From the NCBI GenBank assembly GCA_014843695.1, contig CM026393.1, forward strand, positions 11,515,367 to 11,579,366: a stretch of 64,000 bases of DNA, in the 5' to 3' direction. Below the pieces are notes generated by a model, which searched no databases, was not told the DNA's origin, and was given only the letters and a program-made list of their open reading frames with translations. Source of the stretch: Archivesica marissinica. Lineage: Eukaryota > Mollusca > Bivalvia > Venerida > Vesicomyidae. The translations under genes were made by a program, and so were the position numbers. This document shows, piece after piece, positions 37,901 to 49,900 of the stretch; positions within the stretch are counted from its first letter, which is position 1, and each line of letters starts with the position of its first letter.

Positions 37901-40900
37901 GTGGTAGTGTGTGAGATCGTGGTGGTAGTGTGTGATAGCGTGGTGGTAGTGCGTGATAGCGTGGTGGTAGCGCGTGATAGCGTGGTAGTAGTGTGAGATA
38001 GCGTGGTGGTAGCGCGTGATAGCGTGTTGGTAGTGCGTGATAGCGTTGTGGTAGCGTGTGAGAGCGTGGTGGTAGTGCGTGATAGCGTGGTGGTAGCGTG
38101 TGATAGCGTGGTGGTAGCGCGTGATAGCGTGGTGGTAGTGCGTGATAGCGTGGTGGTAGCGTCTGATAGCGTGGTAGTAGTGTGTGATAGCGTGGTGGTA
38201 GCGTATGATAGCGTGGTGGTAGTGCGTGATAGCGTGGTGGTAGCGTGTGAGAGCGTGGTGGTAGTGCGTGATAGCGTGGTGGTAGCGTGTGATAGCGTGG
38301 TGGTAGTGCGTGATAGCGCGGTGGTAGCGCATGCGAGCGCGGTGGTAGTGCGTGATAGCGCGGTGGTAGTGCGTAATAGCGCGGTGGTAGTGTGTGAGAG
38401 CGCGGTGGTAGTGTGTGATAGCGCGGTGGTAGTGCGTGATAGCGCTGTGGTAGTGCGTGATAGCGCGGTGGTAGCGCATGCGAGCGCGGTGGTAGTGCGT
38501 GATAGCGCGGTGGTAGCGCATGAGAGCGCGGTGGTAGTGCGTAATAGTGCGGTGGTACCGCGTGAGAGCGCGGTGGTAGTGCGCTATAGCGCGGTGGTAG
38601 CGCATGAGAGCGCGGTGGTAGTGCGTGATAGCGCGGTGGTAGTACGTGATAGCGCGGTTGTAGCGCATGAGTGGGCGGTGGTAGTGCGTGATAGCGCGCT
38701 GGTAGCGCGTGAGAGCGCGGTGGTAGTGCGTTATAGCGCGGTGGTAGCGCGTGAGAGCGCGGTGGTAGTACGTGATAGCGCGGTGGTAGTACGTGATAGC
38801 GCTGTGGTAGTACGTGAGAGCGCGGTGGTAGTACGTGATAGCACGGTGGTAGTACGTGATAGCGCGGTGGTAGCGCATGAGAGCGCGGTGGTAGTGCGTG
38901 ATAGCGCGGTGGTAGCGCGTGAGAGCGCGGTGGTAGTGCGTTATAGCGCGGTGGTAGCGCGTGAGAGCGCGGTTGTAGTGCCTGATAGCGCGGTGGTAGC
39001 GCATGAGAGCGCGGTGGTAGTACGTGATAGCGCGGAGGTAGTGCGTTATAGCGCGGTTGTAGTGCGTTATAGCGCGGTGGTAGTGCGTTATAGCGCGATT
39101 GTAGTGAGTTATGGCGCGGTGGTAGTGCGTTATAGCGCGGTGGTAGTGCGTGATAGCGCGGTGGTAGTGCGTTATAGCGCGGTGGTAGTGCGCTATAGCG
39201 CGGTGGTAGTGCGCTATAGCGCGGTGGTAGTGCGTTATAGCGCGGTGGTAGTGCGTGATAGCACGGTGGTAGTGCGCTATAACGCGGTGGTAGTGCGCTA
39301 TAGCGCAGTGGTAGTGCGTTATAGCACGGTGGTAGTGCGCTATAGCGCGGTGGTAGTGCGTTATAGCGCTGTGGTAGTGCGCTATAGCACGATGGGCGTG
39401 CGTTATAGCGCGGTGGATGTGCGTGATAGCGCGGTGGTAGCGCATGCGAGCGCGGTGATAGTGCGTTATAGCGCGGTGGTAGCTTGTGAGAGCGCGGTGG
39501 TAGTGCGTGATAACGCGGTGGTAGCGCATGCGAGCGCGGTGGTAGTGCGCTATAGCGCGGTGGTAGCGCGTGAGAGCGCGGTGGTAGTGCGTGATAGCGC
39601 GGTGGTAGCACATGAGAGCGCGGTTGTAGTGCGTGATAGCGTTGTGGTAGAACATGAAAGCGCGGTTGTAGTGCGTGATAGCGTGGTGGTAGCACATAAG
39701 AGCGCTGTAGTAGCGCGTGATAGCGCTGTAGTAGCACGTGATAGCGCGTTGATAGCGCATGAGAGCGCGGTGGTAGTGCGTGATAGCACGGTGGTAGCGC
39801 TTGCGAGCGCGGTGGTAGTGCGTTATAGCGCGGTGGTAGCGCGTGAGAGCGCTGTGGTAGTGCGTGATAGCGCGGTGGTAGCACGCGATAGCGCGGTGGT
39901 AGCACATGAGAGCGCGGTGGTAGCGCGTGAGAGCGCTGTGGTAGCGCGTGATATCCCTGTGGTAACACGTGATAGCGCGTTGATAGCGCATGCGAGCGCT
40001 GTGGTAGTGCGTGATAGCGCGGTGGTAGCGCGTGAGAGCGCGGTGGTAGTGCGTGATAGCGCGGTGGTAGCACATGAGAGCGCAGTGGTAGCGCGTGATA
40101 GCGCTGTGGTAGCACGTGATAGCACGGTGGTAGCTGTTGCGAGCGCGGTGGTAGTGCGTTATAGCGCGGTGGTAGCGCGTGAGAGCGCGGTGGTAGTGCG
40201 ATATAGCGCGGTGGTAGCGCGCGATAGCGCGGTGGTAGCACATGAGAGCGCGGTTGTAGTGCGTGATGGCGTGGTGGTAGCGCGTGATAGCGCTGTTGGT
40301 AGTGCGTGATAGCCTGGTGGTAGTGTGTGATAGCGCGGTAGTAGTGCGTGATAGCGCGGTGGTAGTGCGTGATAGCGCGGTGGTAGTGCGTGATAGCGTG
40401 GTGGTAGTGTGTGATAGCGCGGTGGTAGCGCATGAGAGCGCGGTGGTAGTGCGTGATAGCGCGGTGGTAGCGCATGAGAGCGCGGTGGTAGTGCGCTATA
40501 GCGCGGTGGTAGTGCGTGATAGCGCGCTGGTAGCGCGTGAGAGCGCGGTGGTAGCGCGTGAGAGCGCGGTGGTAGTGCGTGATAGCGCGGTGGTAGCACA
40601 TGAGAGCGCAGTGGTAGCGCGTGATAGCGCTGTGGTAGCACGTGATAGCACGGTGGTAGCTGTTGCGAGCGCGGTGGTAGTGCGTTATAGCGCGGTGGTA
40701 GCGCGTGAGAGCGCGGTGGTAGTGCGAGATAGCGCGGTGGTAGCGCGCGATAGCGCGGTGGTAGCACATGAGAGCGCGGTTGTAGTGCGTGATGGCGTGG
40801 TGGTAGCGCGTGATAGCGCTGTTGGTAGTGCGTGATAGCCTGGTGGTAGTGTGTGATAGCGCGGTAGTAGTGCGTGATAGCGCGGTGGTAGTGCGTGATA

Positions 40901-43900
40901 GCGCGGTGGTAGTGCGTGATAGCGCGGTGGTAGCGCATGAGAGCGCGGTGGTAGTGCGCTATAGCGCGGTGGTAGTGCGTGATAGCGCGCTGGTAGCGCG
41001 TGAGAGCGCGGTGGTAGTGCGCTATAGCGCGGTGGTAGCGCGTGAGAGTGCCGTGGTAGTACGTGATAGCGCGGTGGTAGTACGTGATAGCGCGGTGGTA
41101 GTACGTGAGAGCGCGGTGGTAGTACGTGATAGCGCGGTGGTAGTACGTGATAGCGCGGTGGTAGCGCTTGTGAGCGCGGTGGTAGTGCGTGATAGCGCGG
41201 TGGTAGCGCGTGAGAGTGCGATGGTAGTGCGTTATAGCGCGGTGGTAGCGCGTGAGAGCGCGGTGGTAGTGCCTGATAGCGCTGTGGTAGCGCATGAGAG
41301 CGCGGTGGTAGTACGTGATAGCACGGAGGTAGTGCGTTATAGCGCGGTGGTAGTGCGTTATAGCGCGGTGGTAGCGCATGCGAGCGCGGTGGTAGTGCGT
41401 GATAGCGCGGTGGTAGCGCATGAGAGCGCGGTGGTAGTGCGTAATAGTGCGGTGGTAGCGCGTGAGAGCGCGGTGGTAGTGCGCTATAGCGCGGTGGTAG
41501 CGCATGAGAGCGCGGTGGTAGTGCGTGATAGCGCGGTGGTAGTACGTGATAGCGCGGTTGTAGCGCATGAGTGGGCGGTGGTAGTGCGTGATAGCGCGCT
41601 GGTAGCGCGTGAGAGCGCGGTGGTAGTGCGTTATAGCGCGGTGGTAGCGCGTGAGAGCGCGGTGGTAGTACGTGATAGCGCGGTGGTAGTACGTGATAGC
41701 GCTGTGGTAGTACGTGAGAGCGCGGTGGTAGTACGTGATAGCACGGTGGTAGTACGTGATAGCGCGGTGGTAGCGCATGAGAGCGCGGTGGTAGTGCGTG
41801 ATAGCGCGGTGGTAGCGCGTGAGAGCGCGGTGGTAGTGCGTTATAGCGCGGAGGTAGTGCGTTATAGCGCGGTTGTAGTGCGTTATAGCGCGGTGGTAGT
41901 GCGTTATAGCGCGATTGTAGTGAGTTATGGCGCGGTGGTAGTGCGTTATAGCGCGGTGGTAGTGCGTGATAGCGCGGTGGTAGTGCGTTATAGCGCGGTG
42001 GTAGTGCGCTATAGCGCGGTGGTAGTGCGTGATAGCACGGTGGTAGTGCGCTATAACGCGGTGGTAGTGCGCTATAGCGCGGTGGTAGTGCGTTATAGCA
42101 CGGTGGTAGTGCGCTATAGCGCGGTGGTAGTGCGTTATAGCGCTGTGGTAGTGCGCTATAGCACGATGGGCGTGCGTTATAGCGCGGTGGATGTGCGTGA
42201 TAGCGCGGTGGTAGCGCATGCGAGCGCGGTGGTAGTGCGTTATAGCGCGGTGGTAGCTTGTGAGAGCGCGGTGGTAGTGCGTGATAGCGCGGTGGTAGCG
42301 CATGCGAGCGCGGTGGTAGTGCGCTATAGCGCGGTGGTAGCGCGTGAGAGCGCGGTGGTAGTGCGTGATAGCGCGGTGGTAGCACATGAGAGCGCGGTTG
42401 TAGTGCGTGATAGCGTTGTGGTAGAACATGAAAGCGCGGTTGTAGTGCGTGATAGCGTGGTGGTAGCACATAAGAGCGCTGTAGTAGCGCGTGATAGCGC
42501 TGTAGTAGCACGTGATAGCGCGTTGATAGCGCATGAGAGCGCGGTGGTAGTGCGTGATAGCACGGTGGTAGCGCTTGCGAGCGCGGTGGTAGTGCGTTAT
42601 AGCGCGGTGGTAGCGCGTGAGAGCGCTGTGGTAGTGCGTGATAGCGCGGTGGTAGCACGCGATAGCGCGGTGGTAGCACATGAGAGCGCGGTGGTAGCGC
42701 GTGAGAGCGCTGTGGTAGCGCGTGATATCCCTGTGGTAACACGTGATAGCGCGTTGATAGCGCATGCGAGCGCTGTGGTAGTGCGTGATAGCGCGGTGGT
42801 AGCGCGTGAGAGCGCGGTGGTAGTGCGTGATAGCGCGGTGGTAGCACATGAGAGCGCAGTGGTAGCGCGTGATAGCGCTGTGGTAGCACGTGATAGCACG
42901 GTGGTAGCTGTTGCGAGCGCGGTGGTAGTGCGTTATAGCGCGGTGGTAGCGCGTGAGAGCGCGGTGGTAGTGCGATATAGCGCGGTGGTAGCGCGCGATA
43001 GCGCGGTGGTAGCACATGAGAGCGCGGTTGTAGTGCGTGATGGCGTGGTGGTAGCGCGTGATAGCGCTGTTGGTAGTGCGTGATAGCCTGGTGGTAGTGT
43101 GTGATAGCGCGGTAGTAGTGCGTGATAGCGCGGTGGTAGTGCGTGATAGCGCGGTGGTAGTGCGTGATAGCGCGGTGGTAGCGCATGAGAGCGCGGTGGT
43201 AGTGCGCTATAGCGCGGTGGTAGTGCGTGATAGCGCGCTGGTAGCGCGTGAGAGCGCGGTGGTAGTGCGCTATAGCGCGGTGGTAGCGCGTGAGAGTGCC
43301 GTGGTAGTACGTGATAGCGCGGTGGTAGTACGTGATAGCGCGGTGGTAGTACGTGAGAGCGCGGTGGTAGTACGTGATAGCGCGGTGGTAGTACGTGATA
43401 GCGCGGTGGTAGCGCTTGTGAGCGCGGTGGTAGTGCGTGATAGCGCGGTGGTAGTGCGTGAGAGTGCGATGGTAGTGCGTTATAGCGCGGTGGTAGCGCG
43501 TGAGAGCGCGGTGGTAGTGCCTGATAGCGCTGTGGTAGCGCATGAGAGCGCGGTGGTAGTACGTGATAGCACGGAGGTAGTGCGTTATAGCGCGGTGGTA
43601 GTGCGTTATAGCGCGGTGGTAGTGCGTTATAGCGCTGTGATAGTGCGTTATAGCGCGGTGGTAGTGCGTGATGGCGCGGTGTTAGTGCGTTATAGCGCGG
43701 TGGTAGTGCACTATAGCGCAGTGGTAGTGCGCTATAGCGCGGTGGTAGTGCGTTATAGCACGGTGGTAGTGCGCTATAGCGCGGTGGTAGTGCGTTATAG
43801 CGCGGTAGTAGTGCGTTATAGCACGGTGGGCGTGCGTTATAGCGCGGTGGATGTGCGTGATAGCGCGGTGGTAGCACACGAGAGCGCGGTTGTAGTGCGT

Positions 43901-46900
43901 GATAGCGCTGTGGTAGCATATGAGAGCGCGGTTGTAGTGCGTGATCGCGTGGTGGTAGCACATGAGAGCGCGTTGATAGCGCATGAGAGCGCGGTGGTAG
44001 TGCGTGATAGCACGGTGGTAGCGCTTGCGAGCGCGGTGGTAGTGCGTTATAGCGCGGTGGTAGCGCGTGAGAGCGCTGTGGTAGTGCGTGATAGCGCGGT
44101 GGTAGCGCGCGATAGCGCGGTGGTAGCACACGAGAGCGCGGTTGTATTGCGTGATAGCGTGGTGGTAGCGCGTGAGAGCGCTGTGGTAGGGCGTGATAGC
44201 CCTGTGGTACACGTGATTGCGCGTTGAAGCGCATGCGAGCGCTGTGGTAGTGCGTTATAGCGCGGTGGTAGCGCGTGAGAGCGCGGTGGTAGTGCATGAT
44301 AGCGCGGTGGTAGCACATGAGAGCGCTGTGGTAGCGCGTGATAGCGCTGTGGTAGCACGTGATAGCACGGTGGTAGCGCGGAAGCGCGGTGGTAGTCGTT
44401 ATAGCGCGGTGGTACGCGTGAAGCGCGGTGGTAGCGCGTGAGAGCGCGGTGGTACGCGAGATAGCGCGGTGGTAGCGCGCGATAGCGCGGTGGTAGTGCG
44501 TGTTGGCGTGGTGGTAGCGCGTGAGAGCGCTGTGGTAGTGCGTGATAGCGTGGTGGTACGCTGATAGCGCGGTGGTAGTGCGTGATAGCGTGGTGGTAGT
44601 GTGGATAGCGCGGTGGTAGTGCGTGATAGCGCGGTGGTAGTGTGTGATAGCGCGGTGGTAGGGCATGAGAGCGCGGTGGTAGTGCGTTATAGCGCGGTGG
44701 TAGCGCGCGAGAGCGCGGTGGTAGTGCGTGATAGCGCGCTGGTAGTACGTGATAGCGCGGTGGTAGTACGTGAGAGCGCGGTGGTAGTGCGTGATAGCGC
44801 GGTGGTAGTACGTGATAGCGCGGTGGTAGAGCATGAGAGCGCGGTGGTAGTGCGTGATTGCGCGGTGGTAGCGCGTGAGAGCGCAGTGGTAGTGCGCTAT
44901 AGCGCGGTGGTAGCGCGTGAGAGCGCGGTGGTAGTGCCTGATAGCGTGGTGGTAGCGCGTGAGAGCGCTGTGGTAGCGCGTGATAGCCCTGTGGTAGCAC
45001 GTGATTGCGCGTTGATAGCGCATGCGAGCGCTGTGGTAGTGCGTTATAGCGCGGTGGTAGCGCGTGAGAGCGCGGTGGTAGTGCATGATAGCGCGGTGGT
45101 AGCACATGAGAGCGCTGTGGTAGCGCGTGATAGCGCTGTGGTAGCACGTGATAGCACGGTGGTAGCGCGTGAGAGCGCGGTTGTAGTGCGTTATAGCGCG
45201 GTGGTAGCGCGTGAGAGCGCGGTGGTAGCGCGTGAGAGCGCGGTGGTAGCGCGAGATAGCGCGGTGGTAGCGCGCGATAGCGCGGTGGTAGTGCGTGGTG
45301 GCGTGGTGGTAGCGCGTGAGAGCGCTGTGGTAGTGCGTGATAGCGTGGTGGTAGCGCGTGATAGCGTGGTGGTAGTGCGTGATAGCGTGGTGGTAGTGTG
45401 TGATAGCGTGGTGGTAGTGCGTGATAGCGTGGTGGTAGTGTGTGATAGCGCGGTGGTAGGGCATGAGAGCGCGGTGGTAGTGCGTTATAGCGCGGTGGAA
45501 GCGCGCGAGAGCGCGGTGGTAGTGCGTGATAGCGCGCTGGTAGTACGTGATAGCGCGGTGGTAGTACGTGAGAGCGCGGTGGTAGTACGTGATAGCGCGG
45601 TGGTAGTACGTGATAGCGCGGTGGTAGAGCATGAGAGCGCGGTGGTAGTGCGTGATTGCGCGGTGGTAGCGCGTGAGAGCGCAGTGGTAGTGCGCTATAG
45701 CGCGGTGGTAGCGCGTGAGAGCGCGGTGGTAGTGCCTGAGAGCGCTGTGGTAGCGCATGAGAGCGCGGTGGTAGTACGTGATAGCGCGGAGGTAGTGCGT
45801 TATAGCGCGGTGGTAGTGCGTTATAGCGCGGTGGTAGTGCGTTATAGGGCTGTGGTAGTGCGCTATAGCGCGGTGGTAGTGCGTTATAGCGCGGTGGTAG
45901 TGCACTATAGTGCGGTGGTAGTGCGTTATAGTGCGGTGGTAATGCGTGATAGCGCGGTGGTAGTGCGTTATAGCGCGGTGGTAGTGCGCTATAGCGCGGT
46001 GGTAGTGCGCTATAGCGCAGTGGTAGTGCGTTATAGCGCGGTGGTAGTGCGTGATAGCACGGTGGTAGTGCGTTATAGCGCGGTGGTAGTGCGCTATAGC
46101 GCGGTGGTAGTGCGTTATAGCGCGGTGGTAGTGCGTTATAGCACGGTGGTAGTGCGCTATAGCGCGGTGGATGTGCGTGATAGCGCGGTGGTAGCGCGTG
46201 AGATCGCGGTGGTAGTGCGTGATAGCGCGGTGGTAGCACATGAGAGCGCTGTGGTAGCGCGTGATAGCGCTGTGGTAGCACGTGATAGCACGGTGGTAGC
46301 GGTTGCGAGCGCGGTGGTAGTGCGTTATAGCGCGGTGGTAGCGCGTGAGAGCGCTGTGGTAGTGCGAGATAGCGCGGTGGTAGCGCGCGATAGCGCGGTG
46401 GTAGCACATGAGAGCGCGGTTGTAGTGCGTGATGGCGTGGTGGTAGCGCGTGAGAGCGCTGTTGGTAGTCCGTGATAGCGTGGTGGTAGTGTGTGATAGC
46501 GCGGTAGTAGTGCGTGATAGCGCGGTGGTAGTGCGTGATAGCACGGTGGTAGTGCGTGATAGCGTGTGGTGGTGTGTGATAGCGCGGTGGTAGCGCATGA
46601 GAGCGCGGTGGTAGTGCGTGATAGCGCGGTGGTAGCGCCTGAGAGCGCGGTGGTAGTGCGTTATAGCGCGGTGGTAGTGCGTTATAGCGCGGTGGTAGTG
46701 CGTGATAGCGCGCTGGTAGCGCGTGAGAGCGCGGTGGTAGTGCGCTATTGCGCGGTGGTAGCGCGTGAGTGCGCCGTGGTAGTACGTGATAGCGCTGTGG
46801 TAGTACGTGATAGCGCGGTGGTAGTACGTGAGAGCGCGGTGGTAGTACGTGATAGCGCGGTGGTAGTACGTGATAGCGCGGTGGTAGCGCTTGTGAGCGC

Positions 46901-49900
46901 GGTGGTAGTGCGTGATAGCGCGGTGGTAGCGCGTGAGAGTGCGATGGTAGTGCGTTATAGCGCGGTGGTAGCGCGTGAGAGCGCGCTGGTAGTGCCTGAT
47001 AGCGCTGTGGTAGCGCATGAGAGCGCGGTGGTAGTACGTGATAGCGCGGAGGTAGTGAGTTATAGCGCGGTGGTAGTGCGTTATAGCGCGGTGGTAGTGC
47101 GTTATAGCGCTGTGGTAGTGCGTTATAGCGCGGTGGTAGTGCGTGATAGCGCGGTGGTAGTGCGTTATAGCGCGGTGGTAGTGCACTATAGCGCGGTGGT
47201 AGTGCGCTATAGCGCGGTGGTAGTGCGTTATAGCACGGTGGTAGTGCGCTATAGCGCGGTGGTAGTGCGCTATAGCGCGGTGGTAGTGCGTTATAGCACG
47301 GTGGGCGTGCGTTATAGCGCGGTGGATGTGCGTGATAGCGCGGTGGTAGCGCATGCGAGCGCGGTGGTAGTGCGCTATAGCGCGGTCGTAGCCGTGAGAG
47401 CGCGGTGGTAGTGCGTGATAGCGCGGTTGTAGCGCATGCGAGCGCGGTGGTAGTGCGCTATAGCGCGGTGGTAGCGCATGAGGGCGCGGTGGTAGTGCGT
47501 GATAGCGCGGTGGTAGCACACGAGAGCGCGGTTGTAGTGCGTGATAGCACTGTGGTAGCATATGAGAGCGCGGTTGTTGTGCGTGATCGCGTGGTGGTAG
47601 CACATGAGAGCGCTGTGGTAGCGCGTGATAGCCCTGTGGTAGCACGTGATAGCGCGTTGATAGCGCATGCGAGCGCTGTGGTAGTGCGTTATAGCGCGGT
47701 GGTTGCGCGTGAGAGCGCGGTGGTAGTGCATGATAGCGCGGTGGTAGCACATGAGAGCGCTGTGGTAGCGCGTGTTAGCGCTGTGGTAGAACGTGATAGC
47801 ACGGTGGTAGCGTTTGCGAGCGTGGTGGTAGTGCGTTATAGCGCGGTGGTAGCGCGTGAGAGCGCGGTGGTAGTGCGAGATAGCGCGGTGGTAGCGCGCG
47901 ATAGCGCGGTGGTAGCACATGAGAGCGCGGTGGTAGTGCGTGGTGGCGTGGTGGTAGCGCGTGAGAGCGCTGTGGTAGCGCGTGATTGCGTGGTGGTAGC
48001 GCGTTATAGCGTGGTGGTAGTGCGTGATAGCGTGGTGGTAGTGTGTGATAGCGTTGTTGTAGTGCGTGATAGCGTGGTGGTAGTGTGTGATAGCGCGGTG
48101 GTATGGCATGAGAGCGCGGTGGTAGTGCGTGATAGCGCGGTGGTAGCGCGTGAGAGCGCGGTGGTAGTGCGTTATAGCGCGGTGGTAGCGCGTGAGAGCG
48201 CCGTTGTAGTACGTGATAGCGCGGTGGTAGTACGTGATAGCGCGGTGGTAGTACGTGAGAGCGCGGTGGTATTACGTGATAGCGCGGTGGTAGTACGTGA
48301 TAGCGTGGTGGTAGCGCATGAGAGCGCGGTGGTAGTGCGTGATTGCGCGGTGGTAGCGCGTGAGAGCGCAGTGGTAGTGCGCTATAGCGCGGTGGTAGCG
48401 CGTGAGAGCGCGGTGGTAGTGCCTGATAGCGCTGTGGTAGCGCATGAGAGCGCGGTGGTAGTACGTGATAGCGCGGAGGTAGTGCGTTATAGCGCGGTGG
48501 TAGTGCGTTATAGCGCGGTGGTAGTGCGTTATAGCGCTGTGGTAGTGCGCTATAGAGCGGTGGTAGTGCGTTATAGCGCGGTGGTAGTGCGCTATAGCGC
48601 GGTGGTAGTGCGCTATAGCGCGGTGGTAATGCGTGATAGCGCGGTGGTAGTGCGTTATAGCGCGGTGGTAGTGCGCTATAGCGCGGTGGTAGTGCGCTAT
48701 AGCACGGTGGTAGTGCGTTATAGCGCGGTGGTAGTGCGTGATAGCACGGTGGTAGTGCGTTATAGCGCGGTGGTAGTGCGCTATAGCGCGGTGGTAGTGC
48801 GTTATAGCACGGTGGTAGTGCGTTATAGCGCGGTGGTAGTGCGTTATAGCGCGGTGGTAGTGCGTTATAGCACGGTGTTAGTGCGTTATAGCTCGGTGGA
48901 TGTGCGTGATAGAGCGGTGGTAGCCCATGCGAGCGCGGTGGTAGTGCGTTATAGCGCGGTGGTAGCGCATGAGAGCGCGGTGGTAGTGCGTGATAGCGCG
49001 GTGGTAGCGCATGCGAGCGCGGTGGTAGTGCGTTATTGCGCGGTGGTAGCGCGTGAGAGCACGATGGTAGTGCATGATAGCGCGGTGGTATCACATGAGA
49101 GCGCGGTTGTAGTGCGTGATAGCGTGGTGGTAGCACATGAGAGCGCTGTGGTAGCGCGTGATAGCGCGTTGATAGCGCATGAGAGCGCGGTGGTAGTGCG
49201 TGATAGCACGGTGGTTACGCTTGCGAGCGCGGTGGTTGTGCGCTATAGCGCGGTGGTAGCGCGTGAGAGCGCGGTGATTGTGCGTGATAGCGCGGTGGTA
49301 GCGCGCGATAGCGCGGTGGTAGCACTTGAGAGCGCGGTTGTAGTGTGTGATAGCGTGGTGGTAGCGCGTGATAGCGCTGTGGTAGCACGTGATAGCACGG
49401 TGGTAGCGCGTGAGAGCGCGGTAGTAGTGCGCGATAGCGCGGTGGTAGCACATGAGAGCGCGGTTGTAGTGCGTGATGGCGTGGTGGTAGCGCGTGAGAG
49501 CGCTGTAGTAGCGCGTGATAGCGCGGTGGTAGCGCGTGATAGCGCGTTGATAGCACATGAGAGCGCGGTTGTAGTGCGTGATAGTGTGGTGGTAGCGCGT
49601 GATAGCGCGGTGGTAGCGCTTGAGAGCGCGGTGGTAGCGTGTGATAGCGCGGTAGTAGCGTGTTCGCTTCAGATGCGAGTTCGCGCCCAGCTTTAGCCGT
49701 TACGAGTGTGTCCTTAGGCAAGGCATTTAAATTAGCTCAATTAAATGTGCATAAGTTATGTATTTAGCTGAAGATCATCTTCCAATGCTTTCTCTGAAGC
49801 TCATTTTCTAACCAAACAGCCATTTTCTAACCAAACAGCCATTTTCTAACCAAACAGCCAGTTTTTAACAAGTATTTGCTGTAAATAATTGAAAAATAAA

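Noticed and set aside
37716..49721. Very long open frames on both strands (up to about 1600 codons) over the 21-bp array
   Set aside because: The unit is stop-free in several frames and its length is a multiple of three, so open frames follow from the repeat. Frames overlap on both strands and show no start context, signal or domain.
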